A stretch of DNA of 46,920 nucleotides from Clostridiaceae bacterium (GTDB lineage Bacteria > Bacillota > Clostridia > Peptostreptococcales > Peptostreptococcaceae). This document shows, piece by piece, positions 18,203-26,557 of this stretch. The position numbers and the translations under genes were made by a program. The stretch is taken from NCBI GenBank assembly GCA_902362365.1, contig CABIVQ010000023.1, positions 1-46,920 on the forward strand. The letters are read 5' to 3'. Position 1 is the stretch's first letter, and each line of letters starts with the position of its first letter. Under the pieces are notes generated by a model that saw only the letters and a program-made list of their open reading frames with translations, did not search any database and was not told the DNA's origin.

Positions 18203-18925
18203 TTATTCTTGATCTTCAGATACTTCTTCAGCTTCGTCAGCTATTGCTTGTCTACCTTCTATTATAGCAGTTGCCATAGCACCAGTTATTAATTTAACCG
18301 CTCTTATAGCGTCATCATTTCCTGGTATTGCGAAATCTAATTCATCTGGATCACAGTTAGTATCTACTATACCTATTACTGGGATTCCTAATCTATGAGC
18401 TTCTTGTATAGCTATATTTTCTTTTCTTGGGTCTACTACAAATATAGCACCTGGTAATTCAGGCATATCTTTTATACCATTTAAGTATTTTTCTAATTTT
18501 TCTTTTTCAGCTCTTAATTTTATAACTTCTTTCTTAGGAAGAACGTTGAATACACCTTCATTTTCCATTCTTTCTAAGTCTCTTAATTTGTTTATTCTAG
18601 TTTGGATAGTTTTGTGGTTTGTTAACATTCCACCTAACCATCTTTCGTTAACGTAGTACATTCCACATCTTTCAGCTTCTTCTTTTATAGCTTCTTGAGC
18701 TTGTTTCTTAGTTCCTACGAATAAGATTGGCTTTCCAGTTTCAGCTATTTCTTTAGTGAATCTGTATGCTTCTTCTACTTTCTTAACAGTTTTTTGTAAA
18801 TCTATTATATAGATTCCGTTTCTTTCTGTGAAGATGAACTTAGCCATTTTAGGATTCCATCTTCTAGTTTGATGTCCGAAGTGAACACCAGCTTCTAATA
18901 ATTGTTTCATTGATATTACTGACAT
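18203..18925 (-). CDS. rpsB: Small-subunit ribosomal protein S2
   Basis: 240 aa, standard length. Signatures are [20 protein letters not shown] at the N-terminus, [30 protein letters not shown] and the second signature [19 protein letters not shown]. The C-terminus is acidic. It is the first gene of the rpsB-tsf-pyrH-frr block, with the ribosome site AAGGAGG preceded by a structured leader. Confidence 0.98.
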   Translation of the reverse strand: MSVISMKQLLEAGVHFGHQTRRWNPKMAKFIFTERNGIYIIDLQKTVKKVEEAYRFTKEIAETGKPILFVGTKKQAQEAIKEEAERCGMYYVNERWLGGMLTNHKTIQTRINKLRDLERMENEGVFNVLPKKEVIKLRAEKEKLEKYLNGIKDMPELPGAIFVVDPRKENIAIQEAHRLGIPVIGIVDTNCDPDELDFAIPGNDDAIRAVKLITGAMATAIIEGRQAIADEAEEVSEDQE

Positions 18926-19018
18926 TGCTTTACCTCCTTGGTTTTATACCTCCGGTGTGATCAACTCCCTAAAAAACCTCTTGTAGGCACCTTTTAAGGA
19001 TCCCAACACCGTGTGTGA
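18926..19018 (-). promoter_or_regulatory. Structured 5' leader of rpsB (possible S2 autoregulatory leader)
   Basis: On the minus strand CGGTGT (19006-19011) pairs with ACACCG (18953-18958), closing a domain that contains a CCTT/AAGG hairpin and purine-rich GGGAG and AGAGG segments. It ends just before the rpsB ribosome site. Position and the closed multi-stem layout suggest ribosomal-protein autoregulation. I cannot assign it to a described leader class. Confidence 0.4.
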
Positions 19019-19138
19019 TTATTTAATATTTTATTTTTTCACCTCTAGTAGTATATCATAGTCATTTATAAAATACAATATTTTTATTTATATATATTTT
19101 TAATCTTTTATTAGAATTATGTCCATTTTTGTATTAAC

Positions 19139-20320
19139 TTACTCAAAGAATAATATCTTAATTTTATTTATAATAGATGCATTATTTACATCATTCGCAC
19201 TTACTATATTTATGCTTCCTAAAATCTCACCATTGTCAGTGTAGTATTTTATCACTCCTAGTACGTCTCCTTTTTTAACGGGATAAGTAATTTCTTTAAA
19301 AGTAACTTGAGATTTTAAGTTTTCTTCTTTATTTAATACTACATATAATTCATCCTCAGCTACTAAAACTACTTCTAAATCATTTATTTTTTTTATATAT
19401 TTTTTCCCTATTAACTCATCTTTTTCTATTACAGTTTTGCTTGTAAAGTCTTTCTTAGCATGATTGAGTATAGATACAGCTGCAGAAATTCTTTTATCCT
19501 TATGATTTGCACCTAATACTACACCAATTACTCTTCTCTCTTTTTCATTATCTTCATTTTTATTTATTTTCATAGAAAATGATAAGCAATATCCAGCGTT
19601 ACCAGTATACCCTGTTTTTATTCCATCTACCTCTGGTATTATTCGCAGTAATGCATTTGTGTTATTTTTTACAAATCCCCTTTTGGGATTTGAATAAGTA
19701 GACATATCAGTAATTGATATAACCTGTTTTTCATAATTATCAAGCATATATTTTGCTAAAGTTGATATATCTCTTGCTGTTGATATATTTTCCTTTGGTG
19801 GTGCTTTAGGGTCACTCAAGTTGTAGATAGGTAGACCATTTGGATTTACAAAATTGGTATTTGTCATACCAATTTCTTTGGCCTTTTTATTCATTCTTTC
19901 TACAAATGTTTTTTCATCCTTACAAATATGTTTTGCTATACCTATTGATGCATCATTACCTGATACTATCATCAGTCCCTTCATAAGTTCAATTAAAGGA
20001 ATTTCTTCTCCTACTTTAAGATGATAGCTAGATCCTTTTACTTTAGCTATATCTTTATCAATTTTTATTATGTCATTAGGATTTACTTCTTTATTCTCTA
20101 TTGCTTCTATAGCAATTAAGAATGTCATCATCTTGCTTAAACTAGCTAAAGGTCTTTTTACATCAGGCTCCTTGTCATATAATACACGACCAGTTTCTTG
20201 GTCTATTAGTATTGATGACTTTGAATACTTATCTACTTTATCTAAAGCATATATTGGTTTAGGAGTTACAAATGCTAAGATGATTGTAAGTATTAGTAAT
20301 TTTTGTGCTCCTTTTTTCAA
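19139..20320 (-). CDS. dacF: D-alanyl-D-alanine carboxypeptidase (penicillin-binding protein 5/DacF type)
   Basis: 393 aa from a TTG start placed 6 bp after AAGGTG; a GTG three codons upstream sits on that ribosome site. It has an N-terminal signal peptide ending near PIYA. The serine active-site motifs are SLSK (about 60-63), SGND and KTGYTG, in order. A C-terminal beta domain (about 290-390) follows, as in S11 peptidases. It removes the terminal D-Ala of peptidoglycan stems. DacF in spore formers acts on cortex; the vegetative DacA type is the alternative. Confidence 0.88.
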   Translation of the reverse strand: MKKGAQKLLILTIILAFVTPKPIYALDKVDKYSKSSILIDQETGRVLYDKEPDVKRPLASLSKMMTFLIAIEAIENKEVNPNDIIKIDKDIAKVKGSSYHLKVGEEIPLIELMKGLMIVSGNDASIGIAKHICKDEKTFVERMNKKAKEIGMTNTNFVNPNGLPIYNLSDPKAPPKENISTARDISTLAKYMLDNYEKQVISITDMSTYSNPKRGFVKNNTNALLRIIPEVDGIKTGYTGNAGYCLSFSMKINKNEDNEKERRVIGVVLGANHKDKRISAAVSILNHAKKDFTSKTVIEKDELIGKKYIKKINDLEVVLVAEDELYVVLNKEENLKSQVTFKEITYPVKKGDVLGVIKYYTDNGEILGSINIVSANDVNNASIINKIKILFFE

Positions 20321-20402
20321 AATTCTCACCTTCTTGGATTATTAAGTATATCTTATTTTTTTCCTTCTAGGTAAATTTTATATCTAGTAATTATTTACTA
20401 AC

Positions 20403-21461
20403 TCATCTAATCATTCTTTTTATTACAAGAGATGCCCAAGTTGAGCCTATTGTTACACCTGAAAAAGCCTCCACACATACTAAAAACTTCCCAAATACTG
20501 TACTTGTAGTCAAATCTCCATATCCTAATGTTGTAAATGTAACTGTGCTAAAATACCATAAATCTATGTAACTGTTAAATACTTCTGTTATAGAATACTT
20601 TTCTATTTTATTCAAATTTATTCCTATTAACTCTCCACTAGAGTTCTTTACTCCACAGAACATATACAAAAATGCAAATATACTAATGATAATTAAAGTT
20701 ATCCTAAGTAATCTCCACGGCCTTTCTCCATATCCTATAGTATATTTAGATAGTGAGTCAAAAAACTTATCACTCAAATAACTACTATACCTAGGGTAAT
20801 CACTACTTCTCATCATTTTACTTGCATAGTTTCTTTCATTATAATAGTAGTATCCAATTCTTTCATTATCCCCTATTATATTCGCTTGAGTTCTAGCTAT
20901 TCTATAATTTATCTTTCCATATAAAGAATATTCTTTTGAATACCTTACGTACCTTAATACTAACTTTGTACATGGGCTAAAAATTATTCCTTCTAATCTA
21001 GGTAAATTTTTAACGCTAGTTATAACAAATGCTTGTCCGTTAAAATGTACTTTCTCGAATGCTTTATTTGCAATATATCTTTTATTAAATCTTGTTTTGG
21101 TTAACTCACAGTTTTCTAAAAAAATAGAACTCTCAAAAGTAGTGTACCCTCTAAAATCAGTATAATTTAGGCTCAGTGTTTTTTTAAATTCAAATTTATT
21201 AAAAAAAACCTTTCTTTTAAATATTGCTTCATCAAAGTTTAATTTTAAGTAACTATATTTAACTACATCTCTAAGAATAAAATCTTCTTCAAAAATAAAA
21301 CCTCTAAAATCACTTATTTTCTCTTTCATTATCAAATAAATAAATAATGAATTTTCCTCTCTACCTTTATCTTCCTTATGAAATATACAATATCCTGATG
21401 AATCCGCTCTTCTACGACATTTTACCTCTGAATTATGAACAGATCTCCATCTACAATCCAT
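20403..21461 (-). CDS. K+ channel with N-terminal Cys/His cluster and pentapeptide-like region
   Basis: 352 aa with three parts. Residues 3-28 hold a possible zinc site, C3-x11-C15-x9-C25-x2-H28 (YCIFH). Residues 45-145 have loose pentapeptide-like repeats (FDEAIF, FEFKKT, NYTDFRG, FESSIF). The C-terminal third is a two-helix potassium channel: helix about 250-270, pore with selectivity filter TLGYGD (311-316), and a second helix about 322-345. The ion path should select K+; the cytoplasmic front may sense or scaffold. The start is placed 12 bp after GGAGG, and both lie in a 22-bp stem. A decayed kdpA lies next to it. Confidence 0.82.
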   Translation of the reverse strand: MDCRWRSVHNSEVKCRRRADSSGYCIFHKEDKGREENSLFIYLIMKEKISDFRGFIFEEDFILRDVVKYSYLKLNFDEAIFKRKVFFNKFEFKKTLSLNYTDFRGYTTFESSIFLENCELTKTRFNKRYIANKAFEKVHFNGQAFVITSVKNLPRLEGIIFSPCTKLVLRYVRYSKEYSLYGKINYRIARTQANIIGDNERIGYYYYNERNYASKMMRSSDYPRYSSYLSDKFFDSLSKYTIGYGERPWRLLRITLIIISIFAFLYMFCGVKNSSGELIGINLNKIEKYSITEVFNSYIDLWYFSTVTFTTLGYGDLTTSTVFGKFLVCVEAFSGVTIGSTWASLVIKRMIR

Positions 21462-21523
21462 TACTATAAAAAACCTCCAAACTATTTATATAATATACTT
21501 AGTTTGGAGGTTTTTATAGTAAT
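21460..21523 (-). promoter_or_regulatory. Long hairpin covering the K+ channel ribosome site
   Basis: Bases 21461-21483 pair with 21501-21522 (22 bp with one bulged A, plus a closing pair). The ribosome site GGAGG (21474-21478) and the first bases of the start codon lie in one arm. In the mRNA the fold would block initiation. It could also be a terminator of upstream transcription whose arm was recruited as the leader. Confidence 0.6.
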
Positions 21524-21653
21524 TATTCAAACAAGTATAGCTATATTTATATTACATATACTAACGATGTAGCCTATTCTAGTTCTTTAATACTTAGCAT
21601 GTGTTCTAAACAGTTGATTTTTAATCAATAAAACCTCTTTTATAAAATAACAA

Positions 21654-21875
21654 CTATGTTGCTATTTTATTTTTCCCTAAATTACAAATATATTTTATAC
21701 TTACAAATCCCATTACAAACAATACACTAAGAATCCAAGCTATAAAACTTATATATGGAATTAACATTATAAACCTTATAATTATTATCCCACCTATTAT
21801 TTGAATATAAGCTCTATTTTTTCTAAATGCTTTCTTTCCTAATATTATTCCTACTATTACCGGGCATAACTTCAT
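21654..21875 (-). pseudogene. C-terminal fragment of a membrane protein, fused to the kdpA remnant
   Basis: The open stretch encodes about 70 residues with two hydrophobic segments (IIGGIIIIRFIMLIPYI and FIAWILSVLFVMGF). It resembles the last two helices of an unknown small membrane protein. It has no credible start of its own: the only ATG lies inside kdpA-derived sequence in another frame. I read it as the surviving tail of a second gene joined to kdpA by a deletion. Confidence 0.45.
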
Positions 21876-22475
21876 ATGGTCTAAGACTTTGAACTACACC
21901 TTGAGTGGTTAAGAACATTGCAAGAACTATTGATAGAGGTAATAGTATATATAATATTGACTTAGTTAAATCTACCCCAAAATTACCTAAGTTTTTAGTT
22001 TTTGTTTTTATAAATCCTCTTATTAAAACCATAAGTACACATATACCAACAGCTGCTGATAAGAAGTTTTGTAATGTAAATCCTATCATCTGAGTAAGAT
22101 AACTTAAACTACTTCCTCCACTATAAGCCTGCCAATTAGTATTATTATTAAAACTATATGCTGTATTAAAAGCTAAGTCCCAAAATATATTACTTAATTT
22201 CTCTGGGTTCAAAGGTAATAAATATTAAAGCATTTGCAATGCTAATAAAAATATTAAACTTAGTATACTAAAAACAATAACGCTCATTGTATACTCTTTA
22301 CCAGTCATCTCTTCTTTCTCATCTACTTTTAATATCTTATAAATCCATCTTTCAATTGGTTCAAGTACTTTACTTAAAGATACTTTCTCATTTTTAAATA
22401 CCTTGGCTATGTAAATATCTAGGGGGCTAGCAAGTATCAGAACGAATATTATGAAAAATATTACTTATAAAACAA
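21860..22475 (-). pseudogene. kdpA: kdpA remnant (potassium-transporting ATPase subunit A)
   Basis: About 200 of the usual 560 or so codons remain. Upstream of base 22227 the frame reads ASPLDIYIAKVF and LEPIERWIYKILKVDE; after an in-frame TAA at 22225-22227 the same frame continues LPLNPEKL, then [19 protein letters not shown] and [10 protein letters not shown], all KdpA landmarks including the first selectivity-filter region. Homology stops after SLRPYEV. The start codon is also lost, preceded by a stop. No kdpB, kdpC or kdpDE is in the window. Clear pseudogene: lost start, one nonsense codon, 3' truncation. Confidence 0.85.
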
Positions 22476-22610
22476 TGCTACCAATTTTCTACTCCTACTA
22501 GAAATTTAAATTTATATATATCTATAATATTATTTTTCATACAAATTTTGTATCAAGATAGTTGTTAAAAGTATTAAGATTACATGAAGATGAATATTAA
22601 AATATATAAA

Positions 22611-22642
22611 TAAAAACAACCCTTAGCTTATAGCTAAAGGTT
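22611..22642 (-). terminator. Terminator after the AI-2E-family gene
   Basis: AACCCTTAGCT (22618-22628) pairs with AGCTAAAGGTT (22632-22642), one G-U, followed by TGTTTTTA on the minus strand, 10 bp after the stop. Confidence 0.8.
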
Positions 22643-22651
22643 TCTTTCTAG

Positions 22652-23764
22652 TTAAGACAATGTATATTTGTTAATAAATCTTTTTGTATAAATTATGATA
22701 ACAGCTGCAATTGGTACAGACAACATCATTCCAATAAACCCAGTATATTGTCCTGCTAAAGTAACAGCTAATATAGTAATAATCGGTGGAACCCCAACCT
22801 GTTTTCCTACAAAATAGGGCTCTAAAACTGCACTTTCTATTTGCTGAGCTATAACCATAGCAACTAATATAATAATAGCCTTATCAAAAGAGAATAGTAA
22901 GTTTATAAAAGTTGCAAGTATTGCACCAATTATCGGTCCAAAGAAAGGAATCATATTTGTAACAGCTATAACTAATCCTACAAATAATGCATATTTTGAT
23001 TTTAATAAATATAAAAGTATTGTACATGCAACTCCATAAATAGTAGAATCAATAGACTTTGCAACAATGTATGTTCCTATATTTTTATCTAATATTTTTA
23101 CAAACTCGTTAACGTTAGGATAAAATTTACCAAACAATATTTTACTTAAACTTCTTACTACGTTTATTACACTTTCTTTTGATAGTAATACATATATAGA
23201 TATGACAATACCTAAAAATATATTGATTGTATAAGATACTACTGTACCCATTAAGTTTAGAATAGTATTACTAAGTGAATTTGCTATCCATGTAGAAAAT
23301 GGTATTAAAGTTGTAGATACAAACTCACTTATTTGTTGTTTCGCATTTATGCTATTTATATTAAGACTAAATTCATTTGATATATAATTAATAACATTTT
23401 CAATTTGTTTTATTCCTTCCGGGATGTACTGATATATTTCAACTACACTTGATTTAATTACTGGTATTACATATAGCCATGTGAACACCACTATAGCTAA
23501 TAATATTCCGTATACTATACCTACGCATATCCCTCTTTTCATTTTAAATCTATTTTCTAAGTATTTCATAGGATAATTTAGTATATATGCAATTATAAAT
23601 CCGATAATAAATGGTGTTAAAATACCATTTATTATCTCTATATTATGTTGTATAAAAATTAGAATTTCGCTATAATTCTGTATAGTTACTATTCCTACAA
23701 AAATCAAAACTATAGGAATTATATATCTAATAGATTTATACATTTCATCTTTTATTTTGTTCAT
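22652..23764 (-). CDS. AI-2E family membrane protein
   Basis: 370 aa with about seven or eight membrane helices and the family layout: two N-terminal helices, a soluble loop of about 100 aa, then a helical bundle with the conserved FFGPIIGA and QQIESAVLEPYFVGK segments. Members are transporters or exporters of varied or unknown substrate; the autoinducer-2 name is historical. It starts 42 bp after the CNNM-type gene, so it may share that riboswitch-controlled transcript. A second paralogue is at 25368-26531. Confidence 0.9.
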   Translation of the reverse strand: MNKIKDEMYKSIRYIIPIVLIFVGIVTIQNYSEILIFIQHNIEIINGILTPFIIGFIIAYILNYPMKYLENRFKMKRGICVGIVYGILLAIVVFTWLYVIPVIKSSVVEIYQYIPEGIKQIENVINYISNEFSLNINSINAKQQISEFVSTTLIPFSTWIANSLSNTILNLMGTVVSYTINIFLGIVISIYVLLSKESVINVVRSLSKILFGKFYPNVNEFVKILDKNIGTYIVAKSIDSTIYGVACTILLYLLKSKYALFVGLVIAVTNMIPFFGPIIGAILATFINLLFSFDKAIIILVAMVIAQQIESAVLEPYFVGKQVGVPPIITILAVTLAGQYTGFIGMMLSVPIAAVIIIYTKRFINKYTLS

Positions 23765-23806
23765 TATTTACTCCTTATCTTTAATTTTGCCAGATTAACT
23801 TCTCCC

Positions 23807-25117
23807 CTACTTTAAAATCGTTAATTTAATTTCTTCTATTCTTCTGTTTCCCAGTTTTAAAATTTCAAACTTAATATTGTCTAATGTTATTTCTTTTCTT
23901 TCTTTAGGTACTTCTCCCATATTAGCAATTAAATATCCATTCAAAGTATCATAATTGCCACTGATTATATTTTTATTGAATCTCTCTCTGACTTCGCTAA
24001 TAGGCAAGATTCCTTTAGCAATGAAAATATTTTCAGCAACCTGAGATATGTTCATTTCTTCTATATCATATTCATCATCAATATCTCCTACTATTTCTTC
24101 GATTAAATCCTCCATTGTTACTATTCCAGAAAATCCACCATATTCATCAACTAAAAATGCTAAATGTATTTTCTTTTCTTTAAGCATTTTAAATAACTCA
24201 TTAGTCTTCTTATTTTCAGGTACAAAATAAGGTTCTTGCATAATTTCTTTTATATCTATATTATCAAATCCTACTTTTCTAGATTCTGCTAGTAAGTCCT
24301 TTACATAAAGAACACCCACAATATTGTCTATATTGTATTCATACACAGGAACCCTCGAATATCCTAAGGATATAATTTCATCTAAAACTCTATTTATATC
24401 ATCGTCAATATTAATTAAAAATGTATCCTTGCTAGAAGTCATAATCTCTTTGCAAGTTTTATCATTAAACTCAAATACACCATCTAGCATTTTCTTTTCA
24501 TCATCTTCTATACATCCATCCTGCTGAGATTGAGCTATTAAAGTTCTTATTTCTTCTTCAGATACCTTCTCTTCTACATCAGAATGGTCATTTCCAATCA
24601 ATTTCAAAACTAAATATGTTGAAAAAGATAATATTTTAATAAAAGGTTTCGCCACTATAGAAATAGCGTTAATTACCTTTACTGACGATAGCGCTATTTT
24701 TTCAGCGCTCTTAAGTGCAACTCTCTTTGGTACTAGCTCTCCAAATACCAATGTAAAGTATGATAATAAAAGAGTTACTCCTATCATAGAAACTTCTTTA
24801 GTATAAGAGATATTAAGCGGACTTAAAATATCATTTATATAAGTAGATATCCCTGTAGCCGCAGATGCACTTGAGAAAAACCCAGCTAGTGTTATTCCTA
24901 TTTGAATTGTTGATAGAAAATTACTAGGTTCTTCTATAAGCTTTTCAAGTAACTTTGCCTTCTTGTTACCTTGATCACTTAATTTTTTGACCTTTGATTT
25001 ACTTACAGAAACAATTGCCATTTCTGCAGATGCGAAAAATGCATTAATCGCAGTAAGTATTACTATTAACATTATTTGCGGTATTAAACCCGCGGGGTCT
25101 GAATCTAAATTACTCAT
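23807..25117 (-). CDS. CNNM/HlyC-CorC family metal exporter under a manganese riboswitch
   Basis: 436 aa. DUF21 (CNNM) membrane domain occupies about 10-200 with three to four helices and FASAEMAIVSVSKSKVKKL. Two CBS domains follow (about 210-335, with MTSSKDTFLINIDDD and FLVDEYGGFSGIVTMEDLIE), then a C-terminal CorC_HlyC domain (about 345-430). The family moves Mg2+ or other divalent cations; B. subtilis MpfA is an Mg2+ efflux member. The leader carries a yybP-ykoY aptamer, so Mn2+ export is the best inference here. Ribosome site GGAGGAG. Confidence 0.92.
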   Translation of the reverse strand: MSNLDSDPAGLIPQIMLIVILTAINAFFASAEMAIVSVSKSKVKKLSDQGNKKAKLLEKLIEEPSNFLSTIQIGITLAGFFSSASAATGISTYINDILSPLNISYTKEVSMIGVTLLLSYFTLVFGELVPKRVALKSAEKIALSSVKVINAISIVAKPFIKILSFSTYLVLKLIGNDHSDVEEKVSEEEIRTLIAQSQQDGCIEDDEKKMLDGVFEFNDKTCKEIMTSSKDTFLINIDDDINRVLDEIISLGYSRVPVYEYNIDNIVGVLYVKDLLAESRKVGFDNIDIKEIMQEPYFVPENKKTNELFKMLKEKKIHLAFLVDEYGGFSGIVTMEDLIEEIVGDIDDEYDIEEMNISQVAENIFIAKGILPISEVRERFNKNIISGNYDTLNGYLIANMGEVPKERKEITLDNIKFEILKLGNRRIEEIKLTILK

Positions 25118-25146
25118 TTTCTCCTCCTAAAATTTTTTATATAAAA

Positions 25147-25200
25147 AAGACCTTCTAAATAAACATCTGTACTTTTAACAGTGATTATTTAGAAGGTCTT
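25147..25200 (-). terminator. Riboswitch-controlled terminator
   Basis: Perfect 16-bp stem, 25147-25162 with 25185-25200, followed on the minus strand by a U-run (TTTTTT). Its first arm, AAGACCTTCT, overlaps the 3' end of the yybP-ykoY aptamer. Confidence 0.9.
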
Positions 25201-25290
25201 GCAAACAAGTTTATTTTCTTGCTAGCCAACCGGGATATACTCCGAAGTGACGATTGACTATCACACAAGTGAATGCTACTCCCCTTCTGG
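25191..25290 (-). ncRNA. yybP-ykoY manganese riboswitch aptamer
   Basis: On the minus strand the element opens with AGAAGGGGAGTAGC, the hallmark 5' part of the yybP-ykoY class, and closes with TGCAAGACCTTCT, the hallmark 3' part. The 5' AGAAGG can pair with the 3' CCTTCT to close P1. The same CCTTCT is the first arm of the terminator, so Mn2+ binding (P1 formed) should prevent termination and turn the downstream CNNM-type gene on. Confidence 0.88.
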
Positions 25291-25367
25291 GAACTATATT
25301 ATTTTATATGATATATAATTATAATTTGTTATTATATATTTTGCAATATATTTTATAAAATTTTAGA

Positions 25368-26531
25368 TTACATATATTTTTCAGTATCTTCAGGTAGACC
25401 TTTTCGTCTTAATTTGCCTTCTACAATCTCTTTTATTACAGAGTATATTATAGCAAATATAGGTACTCCAACTACCATACCTACTATTCCAAAGAATTTT
25501 CCTGCTACTAAAAGTGCAAATAATATCCAAAATGCAGAAATACCAATTGAATCTCCTAAAATTTTAGGTCCTATAATATTTCCATCTATTTGTTGAATTA
25601 CTAATATTATTAATAAGAACCAAACAGCTTGTATAGGTGAAACAAATAGTATTATTATAGCTGAAGGTATCGCTCCGAAGAACGGTCCAAAAAACGGAAT
25701 AATATTAGTTATACCTATTATAACTGATATTAATATTGTATACGGCATTTTAAATATACTTAATACAACAAATGTTAATATACCAATTATTGCTGAATCT
25801 ATTATTTTTCCACTTAAAAATCTACCGAATGTGTAGTTACTTCTATAAACTAATTCAAAAACTCTATTCGCAACTCTTTTAGAAGAAGTTGCATATACAA
25901 TTTTCTTACCTATGGCATAGAATCTTTCTTTATCTATCAATAAGTAAGAAGATACTATTAACCCTAATACTATATTCCATATACTTGATGCAATTGTAAC
26001 TACCCAGTTACCTAATATAGGTAATAAATCTGTAGCAAATTGTATTATAAAGTTTACAACCTCATTTAATTTCTCATTTGCTAAAGTAAGATACTTCGGA
26101 TCTAAGTCTAAGTTTTTCATTACTTCATCCAGTAATACTGTCAAATTATTTAAATAAGTAGGTATATTATTAGCTAATCCTACAATACTATCTATTAACT
26201 GTGGAACAACAAAATTCATAAATAAATAGATAATTAGAAATGCTGTTATATAAGTAAAAATTAAACATATATTTCTCTTTGTTTTCCTACTCATACTTTC
26301 GAATTTTTCTATATTTGATAACTTTTCCTCATAAAACATTAATATAAAATTTAATATGTATGCAATTACAAACCCTATAATAAATGGTTGTAATATTCCT
26401 ATAATCTCACTTATTTTACCAGTAAAAACATTAAGTTGAGATGCTATAAGATAAAATACAATACTACAGCATACTACTATAAATGAATATACAGATACTG
26501 TAGTATACTTATCATTCCAGTTAATCTTCAT
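25368..26531 (-). CDS. AI-2E family membrane protein (second paralogue)
   Basis: 387 aa, with the same layout as the protein at 22652-23764: N-terminal helices, a soluble loop (about 100-165) and a C-terminal helical bundle with FFGPFFGA and IQQIDGNIIGPKILGDSIGI. The C-terminus ends in a short charged tail. It lies 26 bp downstream of the kinase-like gene, so these two are probably cotranscribed. Transport substrate unknown. Confidence 0.9.
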   Translation of the reverse strand: MKINWNDKYTTVSVYSFIVVCCSIVFYLIASQLNVFTGKISEIIGILQPFIIGFVIAYILNFILMFYEEKLSNIEKFESMSRKTKRNICLIFTYITAFLIIYLFMNFVVPQLIDSIVGLANNIPTYLNNLTVLLDEVMKNLDLDPKYLTLANEKLNEVVNFIIQFATDLLPILGNWVVTIASSIWNIVLGLIVSSYLLIDKERFYAIGKKIVYATSSKRVANRVFELVYRSNYTFGRFLSGKIIDSAIIGILTFVVLSIFKMPYTILISVIIGITNIIPFFGPFFGAIPSAIIILFVSPIQAVWFLLIILVIQQIDGNIIGPKILGDSIGISAFWILFALLVAGKFFGIVGMVVGVPIFAIIYSVIKEIVEGKLRRKGLPEDTEKYM

Positions 26532-26557
26532 TTTCTTCTCCTTACTTAAATCAAAAT

